From assembly GCA_963703605.1 (NCBI GenBank), contig CAVPFC010000030.1, forward strand, positions 95,896 to 159,895: a DNA stretch of 64,000 nucleotides. Reading direction: 5' to 3'. Positions 1 through 7,563 of this stretch are shown here, piece by piece (position 1 is the stretch's first letter; each line of letters starts with the position of its first letter). A program made the position numbers and the translations under genes. The notes under the pieces were generated by a model. The model was not told the origin of the DNA. It saw only the letters and a list, made by a program, of their open reading frames with translations, and ran no database searches. The stretch comes from DASXKD01 sp963703605 (GTDB lineage: Bacteria > Actinomycetota > Actinomycetes > Streptosporangiales > Streptosporangiaceae).

Positions 1-1
1 C

Positions 2-598
2 GCCACGCTGCTCACCAGCGACGTGGACGAGCGGGATCGCCCGTTCGTCACCGGGGACCGGACCGCCGAGGGCTTCTTCCGGGTCCGCAACGGCATGGCC
101 GCGTCCGTCGCCCGCGGGCTCGCCTACGCCCCGTACTCGGACCTGCTGTGGATGGAGACCTCCACGCCGGACCTGGACGAGGCGCGCGAGTTCGCCGAGG
201 CGATCAAGGCCGAGTTCCCCGACCAGATGCTCGCCTACAACTGCTCACCGTCGTTCAACTGGCGCAAGCACCTCGACGACGGCACCATCGAGAAGTTCCA
301 GCGGGAACTGGGCGAGATGGGGTACAAGTTCCAGTTCATCACGCTGGCCGGCTTCCACGCGCTCAACTACTCGATGTACAGCCTGGCCCGCGGGTACGCG
401 GCCGAGGGCATGCCCGCCTACGTGCGGCTCCAGGACGCCGAGTTCGCCGCCGAGGCGGGCGGGTACACCGCCACCCGGCACCAGCGCGAGGTCGGCACCG
501 GGTACTTCGACCTGGTCACCTCGGCCATCAGCCCGGACGCCGCCACCGTGGCCCTGGCCGGATCCACCGAGGCCGCCCAGTTCAGCGCCGCCCACTAA
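2..598 (+). CDS. aceA: Isocitrate lyase, C-terminal part (5' end outside window)
   Basis: The open frame runs in from the left edge and gives 198 residues matching the C-terminal third of isocitrate lyase, the glyoxylate-shunt enzyme that cleaves isocitrate to glyoxylate and succinate. Visible family motifs are the segment TSDVDERDRPF near the edge, WMETSTPDLDEAREFA, the substrate-contact motif NCSPSFNW (about codons 80-87) and the terminal stretch ending in a short Ala-rich tail. The catalytic KKCGH motif would lie upstream, outside the window. GTG at 23 is internal, not a start. GC-rich third positions fit an actinomycete. Identity is secure; the upstream part cannot be judged. Confidence 0.93.
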   Translation, partial: ATLLTSDVDERDRPFVTGDRTAEGFFRVRNGMAASVARGLAYAPYSDLLWMETSTPDLDEAREFAEAIKAEFPDQMLAYNCSPSFNWRKHLDDGTIEKFQRELGEMGYKFQFITLAGFHALNYSMYSLARGYAAEGMPAYVRLQDAEFAAEAGGYTATRHQREVGTGYFDLVTSAISPDAATVALAGSTEAAQFSAAH

Positions 599-767
599 CC
601 TATCTGCCTCCCTCGCGGGCGCTTCGCTGGCTTCGGGAGGCTGGTCCTCGGCGCCGGGACACCGCTGCGGCGCTTCGCGTCCTCGCGGCGTTGGGCCCGG
701 CGCCTGCGGCGTTCGGGTCCTGGCGGAGTTCGGGTCGGCGCTTGCGGCGCGCCTGGCGCCTTGCCGC

Positions 768-1241
768 TCAGGAGAACAGGCCCGTGGGGGCCGGGATCTC
801 GTCGAAGTCGTCGTCCGCGTCGTCCTCGTTGTGCCGGCCGTGCCAGCGCCCGGGCAGGAACAGCGGGATGATCATCGCCATCCCGGCGAGGGCCAGCGTG
901 CCGTTAAGCAGCAGGATCCGGAAGCCCACGCCGAACGAGTGCCCCTGCAGCGGGATCCAGGCCAGCGCCCGGTGCGCGCTCACCGCGAGCAGCGCGGTCC
1001 AGCCCAGCAGGACGAGCCCGGGCAGGCCGGTGGCCAGCGGAGATATCGCGGGCACCACGAGGAGAATGCCGAGGAACACGCCGGTGGCGAGCGCGGCGGA
1101 CAAGCCGATCAGGCCGGTTCTGCTGGGCAGGCCGACGCTGTGGCCCACCAGGGCCGGCACGTGCGCCGCTCCCCAGCCGCCCCCGAAAAACAGGGCGGCG
1201 GCCAGCGCTATCGCAAGGACGAGCCCGATGAGGTGTCGCAT
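768..1241 (-). CDS. Small multi-pass membrane protein, function unknown
   Basis: A 157-residue protein with a hydrophobic N-terminal segment and about three further membrane helices (roughly residues 1-25, 45-70, 72-95, 108-130), ending in an acidic cytosolic-type tail (EDDADDDFDE). The N-terminal MRHLIGLVLAIALAAALFFGGGW could be a signal anchor. I do not recognise the family; proteins of this sort are common and unnamed in actinomycetes. It converges on the isocitrate lyase gene and is about 140 bases from the next minus-strand gene. No function is inferred. Confidence 0.7.
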   Translation of the reverse strand: MRHLIGLVLAIALAAALFFGGGWGAAHVPALVGHSVGLPSRTGLIGLSAALATGVFLGILLVVPAISPLATGLPGLVLLGWTALLAVSAHRALAWIPLQGHSFGVGFRILLLNGTLALAGMAMIIPLFLPGRWHGRHNEDDADDDFDEIPAPTGLFS

Positions 1242-1384
1242 TTTCGCATGAGTCCTTCATCCCCACTCTGCTCCGTTACGGCAGCAAAGACTCTACGTGA
1301 TCTGTTCGTGATGTGACGGCGAGATGGCCCGTTAGCTCCCGATATGCGGCCTACCCTGCGGCCGGTTACCGGGTGAGCCGCTGG

Positions 1385-2449
1385 TCACCGGGCCCGCGCC
1401 ACGAAACGGCGGGCGGCCACCCTGGCATTGTTCACCGGCGCCAGCATCGCGTACGCGCGGTACGCGTCACCGGAGATGAGGCCGGTTTTCAGCCCGCGCA
1501 GGCCCGCCGGGCCGTGGTACCCGGGCGGGCGGTAACGCCGGAAGTCGGCCGCCATCCGGTCGAAGAATTGCTTCCGGGCCCCGCGCGGCACCAGCCCGTT
1601 CGCCAGGATCGAGCTGTAATGCTCGACCGCGCGGCCGAACACCGCGGCCCGGACCGCCGGGGTGGCCAGCGCCGGGTCCGCGGCGTCGAGCAGCGCGAAA
1701 ACCTCCGCGTATGACTCGAAGATGCGGAAATGGTCCAGGCTGGGCGTGGCCAGCAGGGAGCCGGGCCTGCGCCGGTACAGGTAGCACACCCGGTCCAGCG
1801 CCGCGATCCGCCGGGCGGCCAGCAGCGCGCCGGCCGACAGCGGCACGTCCTCGTGAATGCCGGGCCGCAGCGTCACGCCGAGCTCGCCAAGGAACGGCCG
1901 CCGAAACACCTTGCTCCACAGCGTCATGGTGCGGTTCACCAGGGCCGGCCGGTCCGCCAGCGTAACCACGCACGCCGGCCCGGCCAGCAGCCCGGCGCCC
2001 GCGCTTGGCTCGGTCCGGCCGGACGGAAGCAGCGTGCGGTAGTCAAGGAGCAGCACGTCCGGGCCGTCCCGGGCCAGCCGGGCCGCGACGGCCGCCAGGC
2101 TCCCTTCGGTGAGCAGATCGTCCGGGTCGGCGAACCACACGTACCCGCCGGTGGCCACCGCCAGCCCGCGCATCCGGGCCGGCCCGGGACCGGTGCTGCG
2201 GGTTAGGTGGATGACCCGCAGTCGCGGGTCCGCGGCGCCCCGGGCGTCGAGGATCCGCCCGCAGCCGTCGGGCGAGGCGTCATCGACGGCGATGACCTCG
2301 GCCCCGCCGGGCGGGTCCGGCTGGCCCAGCACCGAATCCAGGCATCCGGGCAGAAACCTCTCGACCCTGCCGACCGCGAGCACGACGCTGAGCAGCGGCC
2401 ACCGGCGATGTCTTCGCAGGTCGGCCGCGATCCCCGGTACCGCGGTCAT
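1385..2449 (-). CDS. Family 2 glycosyltransferase
   Basis: A 354-residue GT-A fold transferase. The N-terminal domain shows the nucleotide-sugar signature: LLSVVLAVGRVERFLPGCLDS, then AVDDASPDGCGRIL, a donor-binding segment around STGPGPARMRG and the metal-site region WFADPDDLL (about residues 125-133). The remaining half is helical and lacks membrane segments, resembling enzymes that decorate wall teichoic acid or capsule. It is divergently placed from the MMPL transporter gene with about 90 bases between them. Acceptor and donor cannot be told from sequence. Confidence 0.82.
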   Translation of the reverse strand: MTAVPGIAADLRRHRRWPLLSVVLAVGRVERFLPGCLDSVLGQPDPPGGAEVIAVDDASPDGCGRILDARGAADPRLRVIHLTRSTGPGPARMRGLAVATGGYVWFADPDDLLTEGSLAAVAARLARDGPDVLLLDYRTLLPSGRTEPSAGAGLLAGPACVVTLADRPALVNRTMTLWSKVFRRPFLGELGVTLRPGIHEDVPLSAGALLAARRIAALDRVCYLYRRRPGSLLATPSLDHFRIFESYAEVFALLDAADPALATPAVRAAVFGRAVEHYSSILANGLVPRGARKQFFDRMAADFRRYRPPGYHGPAGLRGLKTGLISGDAYRAYAMLAPVNNARVAARRFVARAR

Positions 2450-2537
2450 GAATCCCCCACCCGTCCCCCGGCTGGACCACGAACTGCCGACAGTTTATTA
2501 ACAGCGTTCTGCCAGGATCTCCGCGTAAGCTCGGCGC

Positions 2538-5018
2538 GTGCACATCGACAAGATCTTCAATGCCATTGGTTCCTCGGTGGTCCGGTTCCGCTGGATTGTC
2601 CTGCTTATCTGGGTATTCGGGGCCGTGGCCGCGGTGTCGCTGCTGCCCTCGCTGAACAACGTGACGCAGAACAACAACTCCAAGTTCCTGCCAGCCAGCG
2701 CGCCCAGCGAGCACGCGGCCCAGCTCGCGGCGCCGTTCGGCACGGCGAGCCTGCAGCCGATTCCGGTGATAGCCGCCCGGACCGCGGCACCGCTGACCGC
2801 CGCCGACACCACGGCGCTCGCCGCGCTGCCCGCCCAGTTCAAGACCGTGTCCGGGGTGAGCAAGGTGCTGGACGCCGGCCGGTCCCCGGACGGGCACGCG
2901 GAGCAGTTCGTCGTGCTCGTGCAGCAGGGCGGCGGTAACGCGAACTACGAGACCAACCTGGTGAACGGCCTGCGCGCCAAGATCGCCCAGGCCCACCTGC
3001 CGGCCGGGCTACAGGCGCACCTGTCGGGCGACATCGCGGCGCAGGTGGACCAGCAGAAGGCCTCAGGTAACACCGGCAGCAAGATCCAGGCCCTGTCGCT
3101 GCTGTTCATCATCGCGCTGCTGGTGCTGATCTTCCGGTCGCTCAGCCTTGCCCTGGTGACGGTGCTACCGCCGCTGTTGTCGGTCACCATCGCCGGGCCA
3201 TTGGTGGCCGAGGCCGCTGCGCACGGCCTCCAGGTGTCCCCGATCGCGCAGTTCCTGCTGATCGTGCTGGTGCTGGGTGCGGGTACGGACTACGGCCTGT
3301 TCCTGGTGTTCCGGGTCCGCGAGGAACTGCGGGCCGAGAACCACGGCACCGCGGGCGACTACTACCCGGGTGCCCGCGGCCTCGGCGGCAGCCTGCTCGG
3401 GGACTTCCTCCATCCCAGGGAGCCGGCCAGGAACGCCCTCGTCCGGTCGGTCACCAGGGTCGGCGAGTCCATCACGTTCTCCGCGGCCACGGTGATCGCG
3501 GCCATGCTCACCCTGCTGCTCGCCACGTTCTCCTTCTACTCCAACCTCGGGGCCCCCTTCGCGATCGCAATCGGCGTCATCCTGATCGCGGCGCTCACCC
3601 TGCTGCCCGCGCTGCTGTCCATCCGCCTGTCGCTGCTGGCCATGAAGCGCTCGCTGTTCCTCAAGATGTTCGGCCGGGCCAAGCTGATTCCCTGGAACAT
3701 CCAGGGCAGCGGCAAGACGGGCACCTGGGGCCGGGTGGCCGGCCAGATCGTGCGGTATCCGGTGCCCACGCTGGTGGCCGGGATCGTGGTGTTCGGCGGG
3801 CTGGCATTCGCGGTGTTCGGCTACACGGCGGCCGGCTTCGGCGGGAACACCGCCCCGCCCTCGGGCAGCGACTCCGCCGCCGGGCAGGCGCTGCTGGCCA
3901 AGCACTTCCCGCAGTCATCGGCGAACCCGACCGAGCCGATATTCAAGTTCAGCTCCCCGGTGTGGGAGCACCCGCAGACGCTTGTCACTGCGGCCTCGCA
4001 ACTGCGGGATACCGGCCTGTTCACGCAGGTCACTGGGCCGCTGAACCCGGCCGGCGTGACGCTGACCCCGGCGCAGTTCACCGCGCTGCACGCCAAGCTC
4101 GGGCCCGCGAAGGCGCTGCCGCCGGTGCCGCCGGCCAGCGCCGGCGTCTCCCCAGCCCTCTATCAGGCCTACCGTGCCACGTCGAACTACGTCAGCCCGG
4201 ACGGCCGGACCGTGGTGTTCGAGACCGGCCTGAAGGTGGGTGACCCCGGCACCACGGTCGCCATGAACACGGTGCCGGCGCTGCGCACCGCGACCGACAA
4301 GGTGGCCCGGTCGGTCGGCGCGACCGACTCGGCGCTCGGCGGCGAAGCACCCGCGCTTTACGACATCAGCAGCATCTCCAACAGTGACCTCAAGCGCATC
4401 ATCCCGATCGCGATCCTGGCGATCGGGATCCTGCTCGCGCTCGTGCTGCGCAGCCTGGTGGCGCCGCTGTACCTGATCGCCTCGGTCGGCATCTCCTACC
4501 TGGCGGCGCTGGGCCTGTCGGTGCTCATCTTCATCAAGCTCGGCAACAGCGGCGGCCTGGTGTTCTTCATGCCGTTCCTGATGTTCATCTTCCTGCTGGC
4601 GCTCGGCGAGGATTACAACATCCTGATGATGACGCGGATCCGGGAGGAGGCACGCAACCTCCCGCTACGCGAAGCTGTCACCCGGGCACTGGCTGCGACG
4701 GGATCGACGATCACCTCGGCCGGGCTGGTGCTCGCGGGCACGTTCCTCGTGCTCACGCTCGTCGCGGGCAGCGGCTCCGGCGGCAGCCAGATCCGGGACA
4801 TCGGGCTCGGCCTGGCGCTGGGCATCCTGATGGACACCTTCCTCGTCCGCACCCTGCTGGTGCCGTCCACGGTGGTGCTGCTCGGCCGGTGGAACTGGTG
4901 GCCATCGCGGATGAGCAGGAAGGACGCGCAGGTCCCCGGCGTAGCGGCCAGGGCCGCGAGCAACGGGTCGGTCGACCCGGACCATGAGATCCGCCGGGGA
5001 GCCGAGACCCCGCGGTAA
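2538..5018 (+). CDS. MMPL family RND-type transporter
   Basis: An 826-residue inner-membrane transporter of the MMPL group, the actinomycete branch of RND exporters that moves lipids and small hydrophobic molecules by proton drive. One helix at residues 15-35 is followed by a large extracellular domain, five helices (about 175-370), a second extracellular domain and five more helices (about 620-800). The proton-relay motifs of both halves are visible: GAGTDYGLFLVFRVREEL near residue 250 and GEDYNILMMTRIREE near 689. The GTG start leads straight into the first helix. A strong hairpin follows the stop, so it is probably a single-gene unit. Substrate unknown. Confidence 0.92.
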   Translation: MHIDKIFNAIGSSVVRFRWIVLLIWVFGAVAAVSLLPSLNNVTQNNNSKFLPASAPSEHAAQLAAPFGTASLQPIPVIAARTAAPLTAADTTALAALPAQFKTVSGVSKVLDAGRSPDGHAEQFVVLVQQGGGNANYETNLVNGLRAKIAQAHLPAGLQAHLSGDIAAQVDQQKASGNTGSKIQALSLLFIIALLVLIFRSLSLALVTVLPPLLSVTIAGPLVAEAAAHGLQVSPIAQFLLIVLVLGAGTDYGLFLVFRVREELRAENHGTAGDYYPGARGLGGSLLGDFLHPREPARNALVRSVTRVGESITFSAATVIAAMLTLLLATFSFYSNLGAPFAIAIGVILIAALTLLPALLSIRLSLLAMKRSLFLKMFGRAKLIPWNIQGSGKTGTWGRVAGQIVRYPVPTLVAGIVVFGGLAFAVFGYTAAGFGGNTAPPSGSDSAAGQALLAKHFPQSSANPTEPIFKFSSPVWEHPQTLVTAASQLRDTGLFTQVTGPLNPAGVTLTPAQFTALHAKLGPAKALPPVPPASAGVSPALYQAYRATSNYVSPDGRTVVFETGLKVGDPGTTVAMNTVPALRTATDKVARSVGATDSALGGEAPALYDISSISNSDLKRIIPIAILAIGILLALVLRSLVAPLYLIASVGISYLAALGLSVLIFIKLGNSGGLVFFMPFLMFIFLLALGEDYNILMMTRIREEARNLPLREAVTRALAATGSTITSAGLVLAGTFLVLTLVAGSGSGGSQIRDIGLGLALGILMDTFLVRTLLVPSTVVLLGRWNWWPSRMSRKDAQVPGVAARAASNGSVDPDHEIRRGAETPR

Positions 5019-5042
5019 CCGACGCCGGGCGCGCCCGCTGGC

Positions 5043-5089
5043 CCTTCGGCCGGGCCGCCGTGACACGGTCACGGCGGCCCGGCCGAAGG
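5043..5089. terminator. Perfect 22-bp stem-loop terminator after the MMPL gene
   Basis: The arms 5043-5064 and 5068-5089 are exact reverse complements with a 3-base loop (ACG). It lies 25 bases beyond the MMPL stop and about 210 bases before sepH. There is no U-run after it, which is normal for actinomycete terminators. Confidence 0.8.
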
Positions 5090-5301
5090 CCTTCCTGGGC
5101 CGGTGTCACCACCATGGAAAACCGAGTTCCGGGTGCCCGGGCGGCTCACGCCCGTAATACTCGGCGTTGATCTCCAGGACATGCCGTCCACGGTGCTGGC
5201 CTCGGACGCGATGACAGGTCAGACTCGCCTCAGGGGAACGAGCTACGCCCTCGCGCGGCATCAAGTGCGCCAGTTCGCCCGACGGCGCAGAAGGGACGCC
5301 G

Positions 5302-6174
5302 ATGCAGGAACTGCGCCTCGTCGCGGTTAGCGAGGACGGCACTTACGCCGTTCTTGCGGCGCCGGGGCACGGCGGCCGCTTCTCGCTCCCGATCGATGAC
5401 CGGCTGCGAATCGTGGCGCGCGGGCAGTTCTCGAGGCTTGCGCAGTACGAGATCGAAGTGGAGAGTCCCTTGCGACCCAAGGAGATCCAGGACCGGATCC
5501 GTGCCGGAGAGACGGCCGAAGAGATCGCCGACGCGGCGGGTGTTCCCATCGAGCGGGTACGGCGTTTTGAGGGCCCGGTTCTGGCCGAGCGTGCCTACCG
5601 CGCGGAGGAAGCGCAGCGCGCCACGCTGCGCCAGCCCGGGGACTCCGGCCCCGGCCGTCCCCTTGGCGACGTGGTGACCGAACGGCTGCGCACGTTCGGG
5701 GTCGACCCCGCCGACGCCGAATGGGACTCACGCAAGCGCTCGGACGGCGGCTGGCAGGTACGGCTCGCGTTCAGCTCGGGCAGCCGCCCGCACCTGGCCG
5801 AGTGGGTCTACGACCCGCACCGCAAGCACGTCGCGCCCGCCGACGACACCGCCGCGCGCCTCTGCCTGCCCGAGGCCGACCTGCCCGAGCCGGCGCCCCG
5901 TACCCGCGCACCGGCGCGCGCAACGGTCACGCCGATCGCCAGCAGGCTCGGCCCCCCGGCCGCGCCCGAGCGCGAACCCGTCCGTCCGGCGGAGACGGCG
6001 CGCGTCCCGGCGCCGGCCCGTCCCCGCCCGGCCGAGCCCGAGCCGGAGGCCCCGCCGGCCCCCCCGGCCACCCGCGAGCGCCCCGCCAGGAAGGCGGCGG
6101 GCGGCCGCTCGCGCCGCTCGTCGGTGCCCTCCTGGGACGAGATCATGTTCGGTAACACACGCCCCAATGAGTAA
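5302..6174 (+). CDS. sepH: Septation protein SepH
   Basis: A 290-residue homologue of SepH, the actinobacterial divisome protein that binds FtsZ and promotes filament assembly. The N-terminal conserved domain (about residues 1-165) begins MQELRLVAVSEDGTYAVL and contains the helix-turn-helix stretch PKEIQDRIRAGETAEEIADA followed by VRRFEGPVLAERAYRAE, both typical. The C-terminal 110 residues are Pro/Ala/Arg-rich and probably disordered, ending SWDEIMFGNTRPNE, a tail also usual in the family. It stands alone on the plus strand. This is a strong marker that the first 18 kb is actinobacterial. Confidence 0.93.
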   Translation: MQELRLVAVSEDGTYAVLAAPGHGGRFSLPIDDRLRIVARGQFSRLAQYEIEVESPLRPKEIQDRIRAGETAEEIADAAGVPIERVRRFEGPVLAERAYRAEEAQRATLRQPGDSGPGRPLGDVVTERLRTFGVDPADAEWDSRKRSDGGWQVRLAFSSGSRPHLAEWVYDPHRKHVAPADDTAARLCLPEADLPEPAPRTRAPARATVTPIASRLGPPAAPEREPVRPAETARVPAPARPRPAEPEPEAPPAPPATRERPARKAAGGRSRRSSVPSWDEIMFGNTRPNE

Positions 6175-6199
6175 GGCGCGGTCGCGGCGGTCGGGGCTG

Positions 6200-6312
6200 C
6201 TCACCGCCTTCGGCGGTTTCGCCGATGGCCCGCGCAGTGCTAGCCCGGGGGGCCGAGCCCCCCGGAACCCCCACGCACCCGGTGGCTTTCCGCTGCGGGT
6301 CCCCGGTGGGTC
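6200..6312. repeat. Intergenic repeat, copy A
   Basis: A unit of about 115 bases beginning CTCACCGCCTTCGGCGGTTT and ending in TGGCTTTCCGCTGCGGGTCC plus a short tail. It contains a 9-bp stem with CGA loop at 6245-6265 (arms CCGGGGGGC and GCCCCCCGG) followed by GGAACCCCCAC. A second, diverged copy begins at 6349. The stretch 6175-6800 holds no convincing gene. Confidence 0.75.
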
Positions 6313-6348
6313 CGTCCACAGGTATCGTCGGTCGGCCGATCGATCATG

Positions 6349-6465
6349 CTCACCGCCTTCGGCGGTTTCGCCCATGCCCCGCGGTGCTAGCCCAGGGGGC
6401 CGAGCCCCCTGGAACCCCCACAGCCCCGGTGACCGCTGGCTTTCCGCTGCGGGTCCCCACCGGAT
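6349..6465. repeat. Intergenic repeat, copy B
   Basis: Second copy of the unit at 6200. Its hairpin (6392-6412, arms CCAGGGGGC and GCCCCCTGG, loop CGA) differs from copy A by one compensated base pair (G-C to A-T), which argues that the structure, not just the sequence, is kept. A partial third trace, GCGGTGCTAG, occurs near 6521. The rest, to 6800, shows nothing recognisable apart from the likely promoter region of the next gene. Confidence 0.75.
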
Positions 6466-6800
6466 CCGCCTTCGGCTGTCGCCTATGACCGCTTGGCCGA
6501 TCCGCTCTCCCCCGGACCGCGCGGTGCTAGGTATTGCCCGGGACGACTGGGGGTTGGCGCCGGGTTTGCCCGGATTTTTCGGAGCGGAAAGCGACAATAC
6601 GGCGGCGCTAAGCGACGGTCTTGCCGGACTCTGGGTGGTGCGGCGGCGGTGTGGACGATGCATCTTTGCGGTCTCCGTACCATCCCATGGGCGGGGCCGT
6701 GCCATATCGGCGGCGGGTTCGCCTGGGATTCCACGGCTGTGCCCGGGACGGCATACGATCACCACGGATAACGCCCGCGGACAAGAGATGAGGTTGGCAC

Positions 6801-7360
6801 TTGCGGCGGCCCCATGGAGCGTCCGGCCGGTCGATTCTGGCAGCGGCGGGCCTGGCCGTGCTGCTCCTGCCCCTCGGCGGGTGCGCCCTGATCGGGGGCG
6901 GCACGAACCCCGCCGACGTGCCGGATTCGATGACCGTGACGAGCCCGGACTTCAGTCACGGACTCGGCTCCGCGTTCAGCTGTCACGGCGCGGGCAGGCA
7001 TCCGGTGATCTACTGGTCCGGCGCACCGCACGGAACAAGGGCCTTCGCACTTGTTATGGACGACGCGGCGGCACCGATCACGCCATACATCTACTGGATC
7101 GTCTTCAACATAAGCCCGCAATCCTCTGATATTCCAGCGGGCAGGCTTCCCCGGGGGCAGCGCTGGCGGGCAACAGCAAAGGCACCATAGGCTATGACCC
7201 GCCTTGCCCGGCGAATCCCGGGCACTATTACCGGTTTACCGTTTACGCGCTCAACCGCATGCTCCGGCTGCCACCGAAGCCGAGCGCCAAAACGGCGTGG
7301 TCGGCTATAGCCAACGCCGCCATCGCGCGTGGCAGGCTGGCTGCCGTCATCAACCCGTAA
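6801..7360 (+). pseudogene. PEBP-like lipoprotein gene, frameshifted
   Basis: The first frame (TTG start at 6801) gives a lipoprotein signal with lipobox LGGC (Cys about residue 28), then a phosphatidylethanolamine-binding-protein/YbhB-like domain with FALVMDDAAAP and YWIVFNI. It stops at 7190. The family's expected continuation, GNSKGTIGYDPPCPANPGHY followed by RFTVYALN, is present in another frame and ends at the TAA at 7358. The shift falls in the run of five G at 7153-7157 and looks like one missing base. This is either a sequencing error in a homopolymer or a recent inactivation. Without the shift the product would be about 186 residues. PEBP-like lipoproteins bind small ligands; no specific role can be assigned. 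Confidence 0.75.
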
Positions 7361-7563
7361 TGGCTTGGTTGCAGTGAGTAAACGACATCAGTAAAAGTTC
7401 TCCTAAACGCGTGACACGGGCCTACTGGTCCGCCAGAATCACTGGGCAGGAGTTCAGCCCAAAGACTGATCCGAGTCGCTAGCGACACTGGGGAAGGCCC
7501 GCGCTGTGGCCGCGTGAGCCTAGCTAGCGCTACCCAGATGGCCATGGCTAGTTGGGTGGTGCG

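Noticed and set aside
148..1251. Long plus-strand frame of 367 codons
   Set aside because: Arg/Pro/Ala-rich translation typical of the shadow frame of GC-rich genes; it crosses isocitrate lyase and the opposite-strand membrane protein.
6200..6465. Repeat pair as a transposon end or attachment site
   Set aside because: No recombinase gene nearby and no target duplication; the short hairpin unit fits a spacer repeat better.
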